Positions 7,965 through 16,468 of a stretch of 64,000 bases of DNA are shown in pieces; position 1 is the first letter of the stretch; the number at the start of each line of letters is the position of its first letter. The notes under the pieces are model-generated. The model did no database searches. It saw only the letters and a program-made list of their open reading frames with translations, and had not been told where the DNA came from. A program made the position numbers and the translations under genes. Origin of the DNA: VAZQ01 sp963756715 (lineage in GTDB: Bacteria; Pseudomonadota; Alphaproteobacteria; Rhizobiales; Xanthobacteraceae); assembly GCA_963756715.1 (NCBI GenBank), contig CAVWOV010000030.1, forward strand, positions 62,001-126,000, given 5' to 3'.

Positions 7965-10901
7965 ATGCTGATCAAACGAACAGATCGTCAGGCCCGCCGC
8001 AGCACGCTTGCCGGTGCGCTCCAAGGGCAGTCGGAACGCGGTCTTGACCGCCGGTCCTTCCTGCGCCGCTCAGGCCTTGCAGCGGGCGGTCTCGCTACCC
8101 TGGGCGCGCTGCCGCTCGGCAGCGTCCGTAAGGCAGAAGCCGGTCCGCCGCCGCCCGCCGGTGCGCAGGTCACCATCCGCAAGAACGTCTGCACGCATTG
8201 CTCAGTCGGCTGCACGGTGATCGCCGAAGTGGCGAATGGTGTGTGGATCGGCCAGGAGCCCGGCTGGGATTCGCCGCTCAACCGCGGCTCGCATTGCGCC
8301 AAAGGAGCCGCAACGCGAGAACTCGTGCACGGCGATCGCCGCCTGCGTTACCCGATGAAGCTCGAGAACGGCCAGTGGACCAAAATCTCCTGGGACACCG
8401 CCATCAACGAGATCGGCGACAAGATGAACGAGATCCGCGCCAAGTCGGGCGCGGAGTCGGTCTATTGGCTGGGCTCGGCAAAGTTCACCAATGAGGGCTC
8501 CTACCTGTGCCGCAAGATGGCGGCCTTCTGGGGCACCAACAGCGTCGACCACCAGGCGCGCATCTGTCACTCGACCACCGTCGCGGGCGTCGCCAATACC
8601 TGGGGCTACGGCGCGATGACCAACAGCTACAACGACATCCGCAACGCCAAGACCATGATCATCATGGGCGGCAATCCGGCGGAAGCGCATCCGGTGTCGT
8701 TGCAGCATCTGCTCGAAGGCAAGGAACTCAACAAGGCGAACTTCATCGTCATCGAGCCGCGTCTCACCCGTACTGCCGCGCATGCCACCGACTATGTGCG
8801 CATCCGCTCCGGCACCGACATCCCGGTGATCTGGGGCATGCTCTGGCACATCTTCAAGAACGGCTGGGAAGACAAGGAGTTCATCCAGCAGCGCGTCTAC
8901 GGCATGGACGACGTCCGCAAGGAAGTCGAGAAGTGGACGCCTGACGAAGTCGAGCGCGTCTCCGGCGTGCCGGAGGCGCAGCTCAAGCGCGTCGCCGAGA
9001 CGTTCGCCAAGCAGAAGCCGGCGACGCTGATCTGGTGCATGGGAGCGACCCAGCACACCATCGGCACCGCGAACGTGCGGGCGTTCTGCATTCTGCTGCT
9101 GGCGACCGGCAATGTCGGTGCGCCCGGCACCGGCGCCAACATCTTCCGCGGCCATACCAACGTGCAGGGCGCCACCGACCTCGGTCTCGATGTGGTGACG
9201 CTGCCGCTCTACTACGGCCTCGCCGAAGGCGCCTGGAAGCATTGGTGCCGGGTCTGGGAGGTCGACTTCGAATGGATGAAGGGCCGGTTCGACGATCCGA
9301 AGATGATGAACACGTCGGGCATCCCGTCGACCCGCTGGCACGACGCCACGCTGCTGCCGAAAGACAAGGTTGCGCAAAAGGACAACCTCAAGGCCATGAT
9401 CGTCATGGGCCACGGCGGCAACACCGTCACCCGCATGCCGGAGGCGGCCAGGGCGATCGAGAAGCTCGACCTGCTGGTCGTCGCCGACCCGCACCCGACC
9501 ACCTGGGCGGCGCTCTCGGAGCGCAAGAACGGCACTTATCTGCTGCCGGTCGCGACCAGCTACGAGACTAGGGGCTCGCGCACGGCGTCGAACCGCTCGC
9601 TCCAGTGGGGCGAGGAGATCGTCAAGCCGATCTTCGAGTCGAAGGACGATCTGGAGATCATGTATCTCCTCGCCAAGAAGCTCGGCTTCGGCGACCAGAT
9701 GTTCAAGAATATCAAGGTGGAAAACAACGTGCCGGTGGCCGAAGACGTGCTGCGGGAAATCAACCGCGGCGGCTTCTCCACCGGTTATTGCGGCCAGTCA
9801 CCGGAGCGGCTGAAGCTGCACATGGCCAACCAGAAGGACTTCGACCTCGTTACCTTGAAGGCGAATTCGGGTCCGGCCAAGGGCGACTACTACGGACTGC
9901 CGTGGCCATGCTGGGGGACGCCGGAAATCAAGCATCCGGGGACGCCGATCCTCTACAACACGACACTCTCCGTGAAGGAGGGCGGCGGCACCTTCCGCGC
10001 CCGCTTCGGCGTCGAGCGCGAGGAGAAGCACCCCGACGGCACCACGACGAAGGTTAACCTGCTGTCGGAAACGCAGTCGGTCGATTCGGGGCTGCCAGGC
10101 GGCTATCCGCAGTTCACCTACGGCGTGTTGAAAAAGCTTGGCTGGGACACGGATCTCACGCCGGCCGAACGCGAAGTGATCGAGAAGATCGGCGGCGGAC
10201 CCGAGAAGTCCGACGGCGTATCCTGGTCGATCGATCTGTCGGGCGGCATCCAGCGCGTCGCCGTGATGCACAACTGCATCCCGTACGGCAACGGCAAGGC
10301 CCGCGCCAACGCGTGGAACCTGCCCGATCCGGTTCCGGTACATCGCGAACCGATCTACTCGCCGAAGCCCGAACTGGTCGCCAAGTATCCGACCCGGCCC
10401 GACGCTGTGCAGTTCCGCGTGCCAAACAACGGCTTCACCATACAGAAAGCCGCGGTGGACAAGGGCATCGCCAAGAGCTTCCCGATCATCCTCACCTCCG
10501 GCCGTCTGGTGGAGTACGAGGGCGGCGGCGAGGAAACGCGCTCCAACAAGTGGCTCGCTGAGTTGCAGCAGGACATGTTCGTCGAGATCAATCCGGCGGA
10601 CGCTGCCGAACGCGGCATCAAGGACGGCCAGTGGGTCAACGTCTGGGGCCCGGAGATGGAGAGCGGCAAGGTCACCCGCATGAAGGCACTGGTGACCGAA
10701 CGCGTCGGCAAGGGCGTCGCCTGGATGCCGTTCCACTTCGCCGGCTGGTTCCAGAGCGTCGACCAGCGCTCGAAATACCCGAAAGGCGCCGATCCGATTG
10801 TGCTCGGCGAGAGCGTGAACACGATCACCACCTACGGCTACGACCCGGTGACCGGCATGCAAGAACCCAAGGCGACTCTCTGCCAGATCAGGGCAGCGTA
10901 A
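7965..10901 (+). CDS. fdhA: Formate dehydrogenase catalytic (alpha) subunit, Tat-exported molybdopterin enzyme
   Basis: This is the 978-residue molybdenum/tungsten bis-MGD enzyme that oxidises formate to CO2. A twin-arginine signal lies at residues 29-45 (RRSFLRRSG). The N-terminal [4Fe-4S] ligands are Cys76, Cys79, Cys83 and Cys111 (CTHCSVGC, then CAKGAATRELV). The active-site residue is Cys201 in QARICHSTTV, at the position that is selenocysteine in E. coli FdnG. The C-terminal molybdopterin-dinucleotide domain includes VEINPADAAERGI. It is followed 12 bases later by the beta subunit. The Tat signal and cytochrome b partner place it on the periplasmic side of the membrane, feeding electrons to quinone. 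Confidence 0.96.
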   Translation: MLIKRTDRQARRSTLAGALQGQSERGLDRRSFLRRSGLAAGGLATLGALPLGSVRKAEAGPPPPAGAQVTIRKNVCTHCSVGCTVIAEVANGVWIGQEPGWDSPLNRGSHCAKGAATRELVHGDRRLRYPMKLENGQWTKISWDTAINEIGDKMNEIRAKSGAESVYWLGSAKFTNEGSYLCRKMAAFWGTNSVDHQARICHSTTVAGVANTWGYGAMTNSYNDIRNAKTMIIMGGNPAEAHPVSLQHLLEGKELNKANFIVIEPRLTRTAAHATDYVRIRSGTDIPVIWGMLWHIFKNGWEDKEFIQQRVYGMDDVRKEVEKWTPDEVERVSGVPEAQLKRVAETFAKQKPATLIWCMGATQHTIGTANVRAFCILLLATGNVGAPGTGANIFRGHTNVQGATDLGLDVVTLPLYYGLAEGAWKHWCRVWEVDFEWMKGRFDDPKMMNTSGIPSTRWHDATLLPKDKVAQKDNLKAMIVMGHGGNTVTRMPEAARAIEKLDLLVVADPHPTTWAALSERKNGTYLLPVATSYETRGSRTASNRSLQWGEEIVKPIFESKDDLEIMYLLAKKLGFGDQMFKNIKVENNVPVAEDVLREINRGGFSTGYCGQSPERLKLHMANQKDFDLVTLKANSGPAKGDYYGLPWPCWGTPEIKHPGTPILYNTTLSVKEGGGTFRARFGVEREEKHPDGTTTKVNLLSETQSVDSGLPGGYPQFTYGVLKKLGWDTDLTPAEREVIEKIGGGPEKSDGVSWSIDLSGGIQRVAVMHNCIPYGNGKARANAWNLPDPVPVHREPIYSPKPELVAKYPTRPDAVQFRVPNNGFTIQKAAVDKGIAKSFPIILTSGRLVEYEGGGEETRSNKWLAELQQDMFVEINPADAAERGIKDGQWVNVWGPEMESGKVTRMKALVTERVGKGVAWMPFHFAGWFQSVDQRSKYPKGADPIVLGESVNTITTYGYDPVTGMQEPKATLCQIRAA

Positions 10902-10913
10902 GGAGGCTCGACA

Positions 10914-11510
10914 ATGGCTCGGATGAAATTTCTCTGCGACGCCGACCGCTGCATCGAGTGCAACGCCTGCGTCACCGCCTGCAAGAACGAAAACGAAGTG
11001 CCGTGGGGTATCAATCGCCGGCGCGTCATCACCATCAATGACGGCAAGCCGGGCGAGCGCTCGGTGTCGATGGCCTGCATGCACTGTACCGACGCGCCAT
11101 GCGCGTCGGTCTGTCCGGTGAACTGCTTCTACACCACCGCAGACGGCGTGGTGCTGCACTCCAAGGACCTCTGCATCGGCTGCGGCTATTGCTTCTACGC
11201 CTGTCCGTTCGGCGCGCCGCAATATCCCAAGCTCGGCAACTTCGGTTCGCGCGGCAAAATGGACAAATGCACCTATTGCGCGGGCGGCCCTGAAGCGGAC
11301 GGATCGCAGGCCGAGTACGTCAAGTACGGTGCAAACCGCCTGGCGGAAGGCAAGCTGCCGCTCTGCGCTGAGATGTGCTCGACCAAGTCACTGCTGGCGG
11401 GCGACGGCGAGATCATCGCGCAGATCTACAAGGAGCGGGTGGTGAAGCGCGGTTACGGCTCCGGTGCCTGGGGCTGGAAGACGGCCTATCGCGAGACGAT
11501 CGCGACGTAG
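10914..11510 (+). CDS. fdh3B: Formate dehydrogenase FDH3 iron-sulfur (beta) subunit
   Basis: This 198-residue protein has four ferredoxin-type cysteine groups: CIECNACVTACK, CMHCTDAPCASVCP, CIGCGYCFYACP, and a split CTYC...C...C set near residues 120-160. It passes electrons from the catalytic subunit to the cytochrome b subunit. It has no signal of its own, as expected for a subunit co-exported with the Tat-carrying alpha subunit, and no membrane anchor. The start follows an AAGGAGG ribosome site. A 184-base gap with a palindromic repeat separates it from the gamma subunit. Confidence 0.94.
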   Translation: MARMKFLCDADRCIECNACVTACKNENEVPWGINRRRVITINDGKPGERSVSMACMHCTDAPCASVCPVNCFYTTADGVVLHSKDLCIGCGYCFYACPFGAPQYPKLGNFGSRGKMDKCTYCAGGPEADGSQAEYVKYGANRLAEGKLPLCAEMCSTKSLLAGDGEIIAQIYKERVVKRGYGSGAWGWKTAYRETIAT

Positions 11511-11540
11511 CGGAATTCTTGTTCCGCGACGGCGGTCTGT

Positions 11541-11645
11541 TCCCTCCCCCCTTGTGGGGGAGGGTTAGGGAGGGGGGTAGCGTGGTCGAACTGACGGCGC
11601 GAGACCCCACCCCACCCCCAACTCCTCCCCACAAGGGGGAGGGGA
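11541..11645. repeat. CCCTCCCC-type palindromic repeat within the formate dehydrogenase operon
   Basis: The left half has CCCTCCCCCC, TTGT, GGGGGAGGG; the right half has CTCCTCCCC, ACAA, GGGGGAGGGG. Between them are complementary GGTTAGGGAGGGG and CCCCACCCCAACTCC runs, so the whole folds as a branched structure. A related element (CCCTCTCCCC type) lies at 53831-53930. It occupies the space between the beta and gamma subunit genes. Confidence 0.8.
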
Positions 11646-11694
11646 GCGCACGGTCGCCGTTGTGCGACTGAGTGAAAGAATGAAGGAGAGCCGG

Positions 11695-12708
11695 ATGACC
11701 ACGTTCCTCACCCGTATCCGCTTCATCGCCGGCGCGTTGGTGCTCGCTTGTCTGGTCGCGGTGGCGACGCCGGTCACGCCGGTCAGCGCCCAGCAGGTCG
11801 ACCCGTCGGCCAGCGCCGTGCAGGAGCAAAAGCTGCTGAGCGAGCTCAACCGGATCACAGGACGCTGCACGCTCCCCGACCAGCGGGCGTGCACGCTCGA
11901 ACAGCCTGCCGGGCGCGACTGGCGCCATTTCCATCAGGTGACGCTGCCGATGATTGGCGGCATCGCCATCCTTGGGATGCTCGCGCTTCTGGTCTTGTTT
12001 TATCTGATCCGCGGCATGGTGCGGATCGAACAGGGACGGTCCGGCCGGGTGATCGTGCGCTTCTCCGTCTTCGAGCGTCTGGTGCACTGGATGACGGCGA
12101 GCTGCTTCATCATCCTTGCGCTGTCGGGTCTCAACATCACCTTCGGCAAGCAGTTGCTGTTGCCCTTGATCGGCGAACAGGCGTTTGCCAGCACGTCGCA
12201 ATGGCTGAAATATTCCCACATCTACCTGAGCTTCCCGTTCACGCTCGGCGTGGTGCTGATGTTCCTGATGTGGATCGCCTGGAACATTCCCAGCAAGGTC
12301 GACGTGAACTGGATCGCGGAGGGCGGCGGCATCGTTGGAGATAAGCATCCGCCGGCCGGACGCTTCAACGCCGGCCAGAAGATGATCTACTGGATCGTCG
12401 TGCTCGGCGGCGGCGCCGTCGCGGTGACCGGCTATGTCCTGATGTTCCCGTTCTACGGCACCAACATCGCCGACATGCAGCTCGCCCAGGTGGTGCACGG
12501 TGTGGTCGCGGTGCTGTTCGTCGCCGTCATGCTCGCCCACATCTATATCGGCACCATCGGGATGGAGGGCGCGATCGAGGCGATGTGGGACGGCACTGTC
12601 GACGTCAACTGGGCGAAGGAGCACCACAGCCTCTGGCTCGAGAAGGAGGCCGCCAAGGGGCAGGTCGGCGCCACGCCGCCCGAGGGGAAAATGCAGCCGG
12701 CGGAGTAG
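11695..12708 (+). CDS. Formate dehydrogenase cytochrome b556 (gamma) subunit
   Basis: This 337-residue membrane protein has a cleavable signal ending VSA-QQ (about residue 31), then a TM helix (GGIAILGMLALLVLFYLI) and the four-helix cytochrome b core. Candidate haem ligands are His residues in FERLVHWM, LKYSHIYL, VVHGVVAVL and LAHIYIG. It anchors formate dehydrogenase in the inner membrane and reduces quinone. ATG at 11695 follows an AAGGAGAG ribosome site; the frame is open further upstream but the signal peptide begins here. It corresponds to FdnI/FdoI of E. coli. It appears to be the last gene of the operon. Confidence 0.93.
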   Translation: MTTFLTRIRFIAGALVLACLVAVATPVTPVSAQQVDPSASAVQEQKLLSELNRITGRCTLPDQRACTLEQPAGRDWRHFHQVTLPMIGGIAILGMLALLVLFYLIRGMVRIEQGRSGRVIVRFSVFERLVHWMTASCFIILALSGLNITFGKQLLLPLIGEQAFASTSQWLKYSHIYLSFPFTLGVVLMFLMWIAWNIPSKVDVNWIAEGGGIVGDKHPPAGRFNAGQKMIYWIVVLGGGAVAVTGYVLMFPFYGTNIADMQLAQVVHGVVAVLFVAVMLAHIYIGTIGMEGAIEAMWDGTVDVNWAKEHHSLWLEKEAAKGQVGATPPEGKMQPAE

Positions 12709-12918
12709 CCTCCCGGTCGCGGGGTCAAACCCTCAAACGCCGGGCGGGGGGCGGGGCGGGAGAAAGCGGTCTGGCCGCGCCAGCGGGTCGCGCTCGGGCG
12801 GTATCACAGGCTTCCTCAGCCGGAACTCGCAGGGCCCGGACGTTTCGGTCCGCCGCTGCACCATCCCTGGTTACCGTTCGAGGCGGGACTCTGTTGCACC
12901 AACGTAACGCCGCCGAAG

Positions 12919-14019
12919 TTGCGGTGGGCGGCCTTAAGTTTGCAATCACTTTGCCATGCTATTGCAGAACAACGGACTGGTTCAATTAACCTTGTTCAGG
13001 GTTCTGTTAATGCGGGCGGTGAGAGTATCGGCTGGTGGCGTGGTGAGTCCGATTCGCGTGGCAGCGGCGGCGGCCGTCGATTTTGCGAGAAAATCCTGCT
13101 CGGGATCGCTGTTGTCGCCACACTGCTTGATGCCAGCGCCCTTGCGGCCGACCTTATGAAAAGCCCGCCGCCGCCGAACCCGCCGCCGCCGAGCCCGAGC
13201 TGGTCCGGTCCATACATCGGTGTCGGCGTCGGCGCCCGGTACAACGCCGTCGACGCCAATGTGACGTCCGCGACGGTCGGGGGCGTGCCGATTCCGCTGC
13301 CGCCGGTATCTCAGCCCGAGTCCAATCCCCTGGCATGGTGGGGCGCCGGACCGGGCGCCATGGCCTACATCGACAACATTGCCATCGGCGCGCGCATCTA
13401 TGGCGGCTGGAACTATCAGGTGGCGCCCAGCTATGTGATCGGCGTGGAGGGCGATTTTGCGTACGCCAACGAGACGGCGGCGCTCCATGGCAGCCCTTAT
13501 CCGGCGAACCTTCTGTTCGGCACCCCAAGCCTGCCGTTCGGCGCTACGCACAACGACGAATTCAAGGTGACGACGACCTGGGATGCCAGTGCGCGCGTGC
13601 GCGCCGGTTGGCTCGCCAACCCGTCGCTGATGCTCTACGTGACCGCCGGTCTCGCCTGGGCCCACCTCCAGGTATCGTCGGCATGTTCGACCGTGCCGAC
13701 CGCGAACGTTTCGAACTGCGCCCCGGGCAACTACGCCGGCGGAACCCTCGGTCCCGATGTCATCACGCATTCGGGGACCAAACTCGGCTGGACTGCCGGC
13801 GCCGGCGCGGAGATGCTGCTGTGGTCAAATTGGGTGGCGCGCGTGCAGTATCGCTTCGCCGATTTCGGCTATCCGTCGTTCGGTCCCTTCACGCCCTTCA
13901 GCTTTTCGGACACCCGGATTTGTACCGGTTGCGCTGCCGGGAGCAGCCCGCTGGCCGTCTCGTATGAACTGCCCGTGATGCAGCATCATTTCGAGATCGG
14001 TGTCTCGTATAAGTTCTGA
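12919..14019 (+). CDS. Omp25/opacity-like outer-membrane beta-barrel protein, N terminus uncertain
   Basis: After a signal-like stretch (ILLGIAVVATLLDASALAA) comes a proline-rich linker (PPPPNPPPPSP). An eight-strand barrel of the Omp25/OmpA-like type follows, opening WSGPYIGVGVGARY and ending FEIGVSYKF with the C-terminal Phe typical of Omp85 substrates. The only in-frame start is TTG at 12919, with no ribosome site and 60 unlikely residues before the signal. In another frame a good N terminus (from ATG 13010 or a nearby GTG, reading SPIRVAAAAAVDFARK) leads into the AAAA at 13090-13093. A lost A there would join the two, so a one-base deletion is suspected. The barrel is certain; the start is not. 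Confidence 0.75.
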   Translation: MRWAALSLQSLCHAIAEQRTGSINLVQGSVNAGGESIGWWRGESDSRGSGGGRRFCEKILLGIAVVATLLDASALAADLMKSPPPPNPPPPSPSWSGPYIGVGVGARYNAVDANVTSATVGGVPIPLPPVSQPESNPLAWWGAGPGAMAYIDNIAIGARIYGGWNYQVAPSYVIGVEGDFAYANETAALHGSPYPANLLFGTPSLPFGATHNDEFKVTTTWDASARVRAGWLANPSLMLYVTAGLAWAHLQVSSACSTVPTANVSNCAPGNYAGGTLGPDVITHSGTKLGWTAGAGAEMLLWSNWVARVQYRFADFGYPSFGPFTPFSFSDTRICTGCAAGSSPLAVSYELPVMQHHFEIGVSYKF

Positions 14020-14119
14020 CCCCAGCTTGCGGCCACGACGGCTCGCACGCGCTCGGACGGCAATCGTCAGGCCGCGCGATCGCCGGCGTTCGGCGGGTCA
14101 ATCCAAATCCCGCCGAGCG

Positions 14120-14461
14120 TCATGTCGTCTCGATACGAACCGCGATGGCCGCGCTGGCAATGACCGCGGGATCGTTATTCTCGGGATCGGACACATCGAG
14201 GCCGCCCTTGACGGCCTTCACGGTGATGTTGCCGATAGGCAAGGAATTTCGAACCCTTTCGAGGTCCACCAGCTCGGGCCGTTGGACGCCGACCGTGACC
14301 TCCACATCCAGCTTGGTCTTGTCGATCTTCAGCGAACGGATGAACGAAAGGGAGCTGTGATGCAGTGCGTCCTGCACGGCGCGCAGCGCGGCCTTGGTGT
14401 AGTCGGAGCCGTGCAGATCGTTGCCGGAGCCCAGTTCCAGAATGACGCGCGTTTTTTCCAT
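14120..14461 (-). CDS. Lin0512 family protein (first of a tandem pair)
   Basis: This 113-residue protein begins MEKTRVILELGSGNDLHGSD and carries GSGNDLHG, the GxGxDxHG motif that (from memory) defines the Lin0512 family. The rest alternates short strands and helices (VQDALHHSSL, VEVTVGVQRPE, VKGGLDV, IASAAIAVRI). No activity is known. It lies 11 bases downstream of a paralogue of exactly the same length, on the same strand, so the pair is probably one operon and could form a hetero-oligomer. The longer reading frame upstream overlaps the paralogue and is unlikely to be used. Confidence 0.85.
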   Translation of the reverse strand: MEKTRVILELGSGNDLHGSDYTKAALRAVQDALHHSSLSFIRSLKIDKTKLDVEVTVGVQRPELVDLERVRNSLPIGNITVKAVKGGLDVSDPENNDPAVIASAAIAVRIETT

Positions 14462-14472
14462 GATGCCGTCCC

Positions 14473-14814
14473 TCAGGCGATGTCGAGGCTGACGACGACG
14501 CAAGCGTTGGCGATCAACGTGCTGTCGGTGCCCTTGTCGTTGTGGATCTCAAGTCCGCCTTCGACCACGGACACGGAACCCTTTCCGTACGGCAGAACAG
14601 CCATCACGGCGGCTTTATCGACGCTTTCAGGCCGCGGCACGCCGATGTGCACGTCGACGATCATCGCATCCAGCGGATGACCAAGCGCGGGGGCGATTGA
14701 CAGCGAGTTGTGCCAGAGCGCATCGCGCAGCGCCCGGCAGGCGGCTTTGGTCGGGTCCGAGCCTCGGATGTCGGTGCCCATGCCGATTTCGAGCACCATT
14801 CGTTTCTTTGTCAT
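14473..14814 (-). CDS. Lin0512 family protein with altered motif (second of a tandem pair)
   Basis: This 113-residue protein begins MTKKRMVLEIGMGTDIRGSD and aligns along its length with the neighbour at 14120-14461 (LRDALWHNSLS, VDVHIGVPRPES, VVEGGLEI, IANACVVVSL). The family motif GxGxDxHG reads GMGTDIRG here, so the conserved His is Arg. That suggests one partner of the pair keeps the active or metal-binding site and the other is structural or specialised; this is inference. It is the promoter-proximal gene of the two. Confidence 0.85.
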   Translation of the reverse strand: MTKKRMVLEIGMGTDIRGSDPTKAACRALRDALWHNSLSIAPALGHPLDAMIVDVHIGVPRPESVDKAAVMAVLPYGKGSVSVVEGGLEIHNDKGTDSTLIANACVVVSLDIA

Positions 14815-15125
14815 CGTGTTGCGGTCCGGTCGTTGTTCTTGCTGAATACCAAAACGGATGTCGTTCGACGCCGCCATCTCGGCCGTCCGGATACGTCGTT
14901 CTCGAAGGAGAACGTGGATATCTCCAGCCGGATCGGGGAGGCTGCGTCAGCACGGCCACGACAACACGATTGGGCCCCCGCTTCAAGGGAAAGTGATTCC
15001 GTTCGTGCAGAAGGTGCCGGTGTGAAATTGTCGATGCGCTTTTCCCCGCTTGAAACATTGACCTGCCACGCACATCTTGCGCCGTGGAGAATCGTCCAGC
15101 CGCAGACCAGTTCAGGGGAGAACTC
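14815..15125. other. Divergent intergenic region
   Basis: This 311-base space separates the leftward Lin0512 pair from rightward DUF1993. It holds a hairpin at 14897-14914 (CGTTCTC, GAAG, inverse), and a CTTGAAACATTGACC stretch near 15050 that could be promoter material but is not clear. AGGGGAG at 15112-15119 is the ribosome site of the DUF1993 gene. I see no gene in it. Confidence 0.4.
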
Positions 15126-15650
15126 ATGTCATTTTCTATGTCGCAGGCGTGCCTTCCGGCGATCGAGATTGGCTTCAACGCGCTGTCGGGTGTTCTCGAC
15201 AAGGCCGGGCAGTTTGCCGCCGCCAAGAAAATCGATCCGGCCGTGCTGCTCAATTCGCGGCTGGCTCCCGACATGTTTGCGCTGACGCGTCAGGTGCAGG
15301 TTGCAACCGATCTTGCCAAGAACGGCGTGGCGCGGCTCGCCGGCGTCGAGCCACCGCGCTACGAGGATAAGGAGGCAACGATCGACGAACTCAAAGCGCG
15401 GCTTGCAAAGACCGTCGCCTTCCTCAAGACGCTCGATACCAAGTCAATCGACTCCGCAGCCGATCGTGAAATCACGTTTCCGCTTGGCCCGACAAACAAA
15501 GGCCAGATGAAGGGCGATGACTACCTCAATCATTTCATTCTGCCGAACGTCTACTTTCATCTCACTGCCGCCTACGCGATCTTGCGTCATTGCGGCGTGG
15601 AGATCGGAAAGCAGGACTTCCTGGGCGCCATCCCGCTCAAGGTCGTGTGA
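15126..15650 (+). CDS. DUF1993 domain-containing protein
   Basis: This 174-residue protein fits DUF1993, a family with the DinB/mycothiol-S-transferase-like four-helix fold. Conserved stretches are LNSRLAPDMFALTRQVQ, ITFPLG, YLNHFILPNVYFHL and ILRHCGVEIGKQDFLG. The His residues in NHF and YFHL sit where related proteins bind metal. ATG at 15126 follows AGGGGAGAACTC; the upstream frame is open but lacks a ribosome site. No function is established. It appears to be a single-gene unit. Confidence 0.88.
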   Translation: MSFSMSQACLPAIEIGFNALSGVLDKAGQFAAAKKIDPAVLLNSRLAPDMFALTRQVQVATDLAKNGVARLAGVEPPRYEDKEATIDELKARLAKTVAFLKTLDTKSIDSAADREITFPLGPTNKGQMKGDDYLNHFILPNVYFHLTAAYAILRHCGVEIGKQDFLGAIPLKVV

Positions 15651-15670
15651 CGGACGTCCGCCTATTGATC

Positions 15671-15748
15671 CAGGGTGGCTTTGGTTTCAGAGGTCCGCAT
15701 TGCAAACTCTCGGAAACAATGATGCGGACTTCTGAACCGCCACACTAG
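15671..15748. repeat. 76-bp palindromic repeat, copy 1
   Basis: This imperfect hairpin (GTGGCTTTGGTTTCAGAGG...GATGCGGACTTCTGAACC, GCCACACTAG) matches the element at 18857-18932 over nearly its whole length. Its left end has diverged from the CTAGTG terminus that copy 2 retains. It lies just after the DUF1993 stop codon. Confidence 0.8.
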
Positions 15749-15851
15749 TGGTCCTTTGATTCTAACATTTGCAAAATGAGCCTACCGTAGCGGGATGCGA
15801 ATGTAAGAATCGGACCATAGATAGCCCTGTTGCATAACGGCTACACAGGGC
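15749..15851. repeat. Second and third stacked hairpins after the 76-bp repeat
   Basis: TGGTCCTTTGATTCTAACAT (15749-) pairs imperfectly with GCGAATGTAAGAATCGGACCA ending at 15817, apart from small bulges, around a 20-base loop. Immediately after, GCCCTGT (15824-15830) pairs with ACAGGGC (15845-15851). With the preceding repeat this makes three hairpins in 180 bases. None has a T-run, so a simple intrinsic terminator is unlikely. Confidence 0.55.
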
Positions 15852-15956
15852 GGCTATTTCAATTGTGTCAAACCACATATCCATTTCACGCCTTAATCGC
15901 ACGCGATGATCGGCAGGTCGATTGTTGTGGCGCTGAGTTCGTGGGGGGAGAGTGTC

Positions 15957-16259
15957 GTGCGCAAGAGTGAAGACGTCGTCGATCAGTCAGGATCGGCAAT
16001 TATCGCACTGCTTCAGCAAGCGGCCGCGGCTGCTCAAGCAGATTATGAGCACGCCGCTCAAACAGCGCATCAACTCGGGATGCAGCTTCGAGCCGCTGAA
16101 GACCGTGCCGAAAAGCTGCAGGAGCAGGTGAAGCAGATGGAGCAACACGCGCTCCAAGCGGAAAAGTGGCTTCACCGCATTCACGGCGAAATCGAGGATA
16201 GGTTCTTCCGCAATCGGCAGGACCGTGACCGGCCGCAAGGTCGTCAGCGAACCGCGTGA
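15957..16259 (+). CDS. Small coiled-coil hypothetical protein
   Basis: This 100-residue protein is predicted mostly helical with a heptad pattern across about residues 20-85 (LLQQAAAAAQADYEHAAQTA, LRAAEDRAEKLQEQVKQMEQ, AEKWLHRIHGEIED). Similar small proteins with an LRAAEDR...A..WL.RI.DE pattern are common and uncharacterised in Bradyrhizobium. GTG at 15957 follows GGGGGGAG, a good ribosome site; ATG at 15906 would extend it by 17 residues. It stands alone between hairpin repeats and a 15-base tandem repeat. Confidence 0.6.
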   Translation: MRKSEDVVDQSGSAIIALLQQAAAAAQADYEHAAQTAHQLGMQLRAAEDRAEKLQEQVKQMEQHALQAEKWLHRIHGEIEDRFFRNRQDRDRPQGRQRTA

Positions 16260-16412
16260 GACGGCGCCAGTCCGGTCGCCGTAATCCGTCGCGCTCAGCA
16301 ATCTGCTGATCGCGCTTGCGCGATGCGCTTGCATCGAAGTGTCGAGAACGCGACACAAGGCCCTGGCGTACGCCGTCGGGGCCTTTCGATCGAATCGGAA
16401 ATCGGGCTCTCC

Positions 16413-16457
16413 GGACCGCGTTGTTGCGGACCGCGATGCTGCGTGCCGCGATGCTGC
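16413..16457. repeat. Three tandem 15-bp units
   Basis: GGACCGCGTTGTTGC, GGACCGCGATGCTGC and GTGCCGCGATGCTGC follow each other without gaps and are followed by GTACC. They lie in the short space between the coiled-coil gene and the 3' end of the leftward substrate-binding protein gene. The differences are point changes only. Confidence 0.75.
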
Positions 16458-16468
16458 GTACCAATTGT

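Noticed and set aside
7965..10901. Selenocysteine-containing formate dehydrogenase
   Set aside because: The active-site codon encodes Cys201 (RICHS), and no in-frame UGA is present.
15824..15851. Intrinsic terminator after DUF1993
   Set aside because: The hairpin is short with no following T-run and lies 170 bases from the stop.
16417..16461. Possible CRISPR-like repeat array (three 15-base units)
   Set aside because: The units are contiguous without spacers and too short; no cas genes are nearby.
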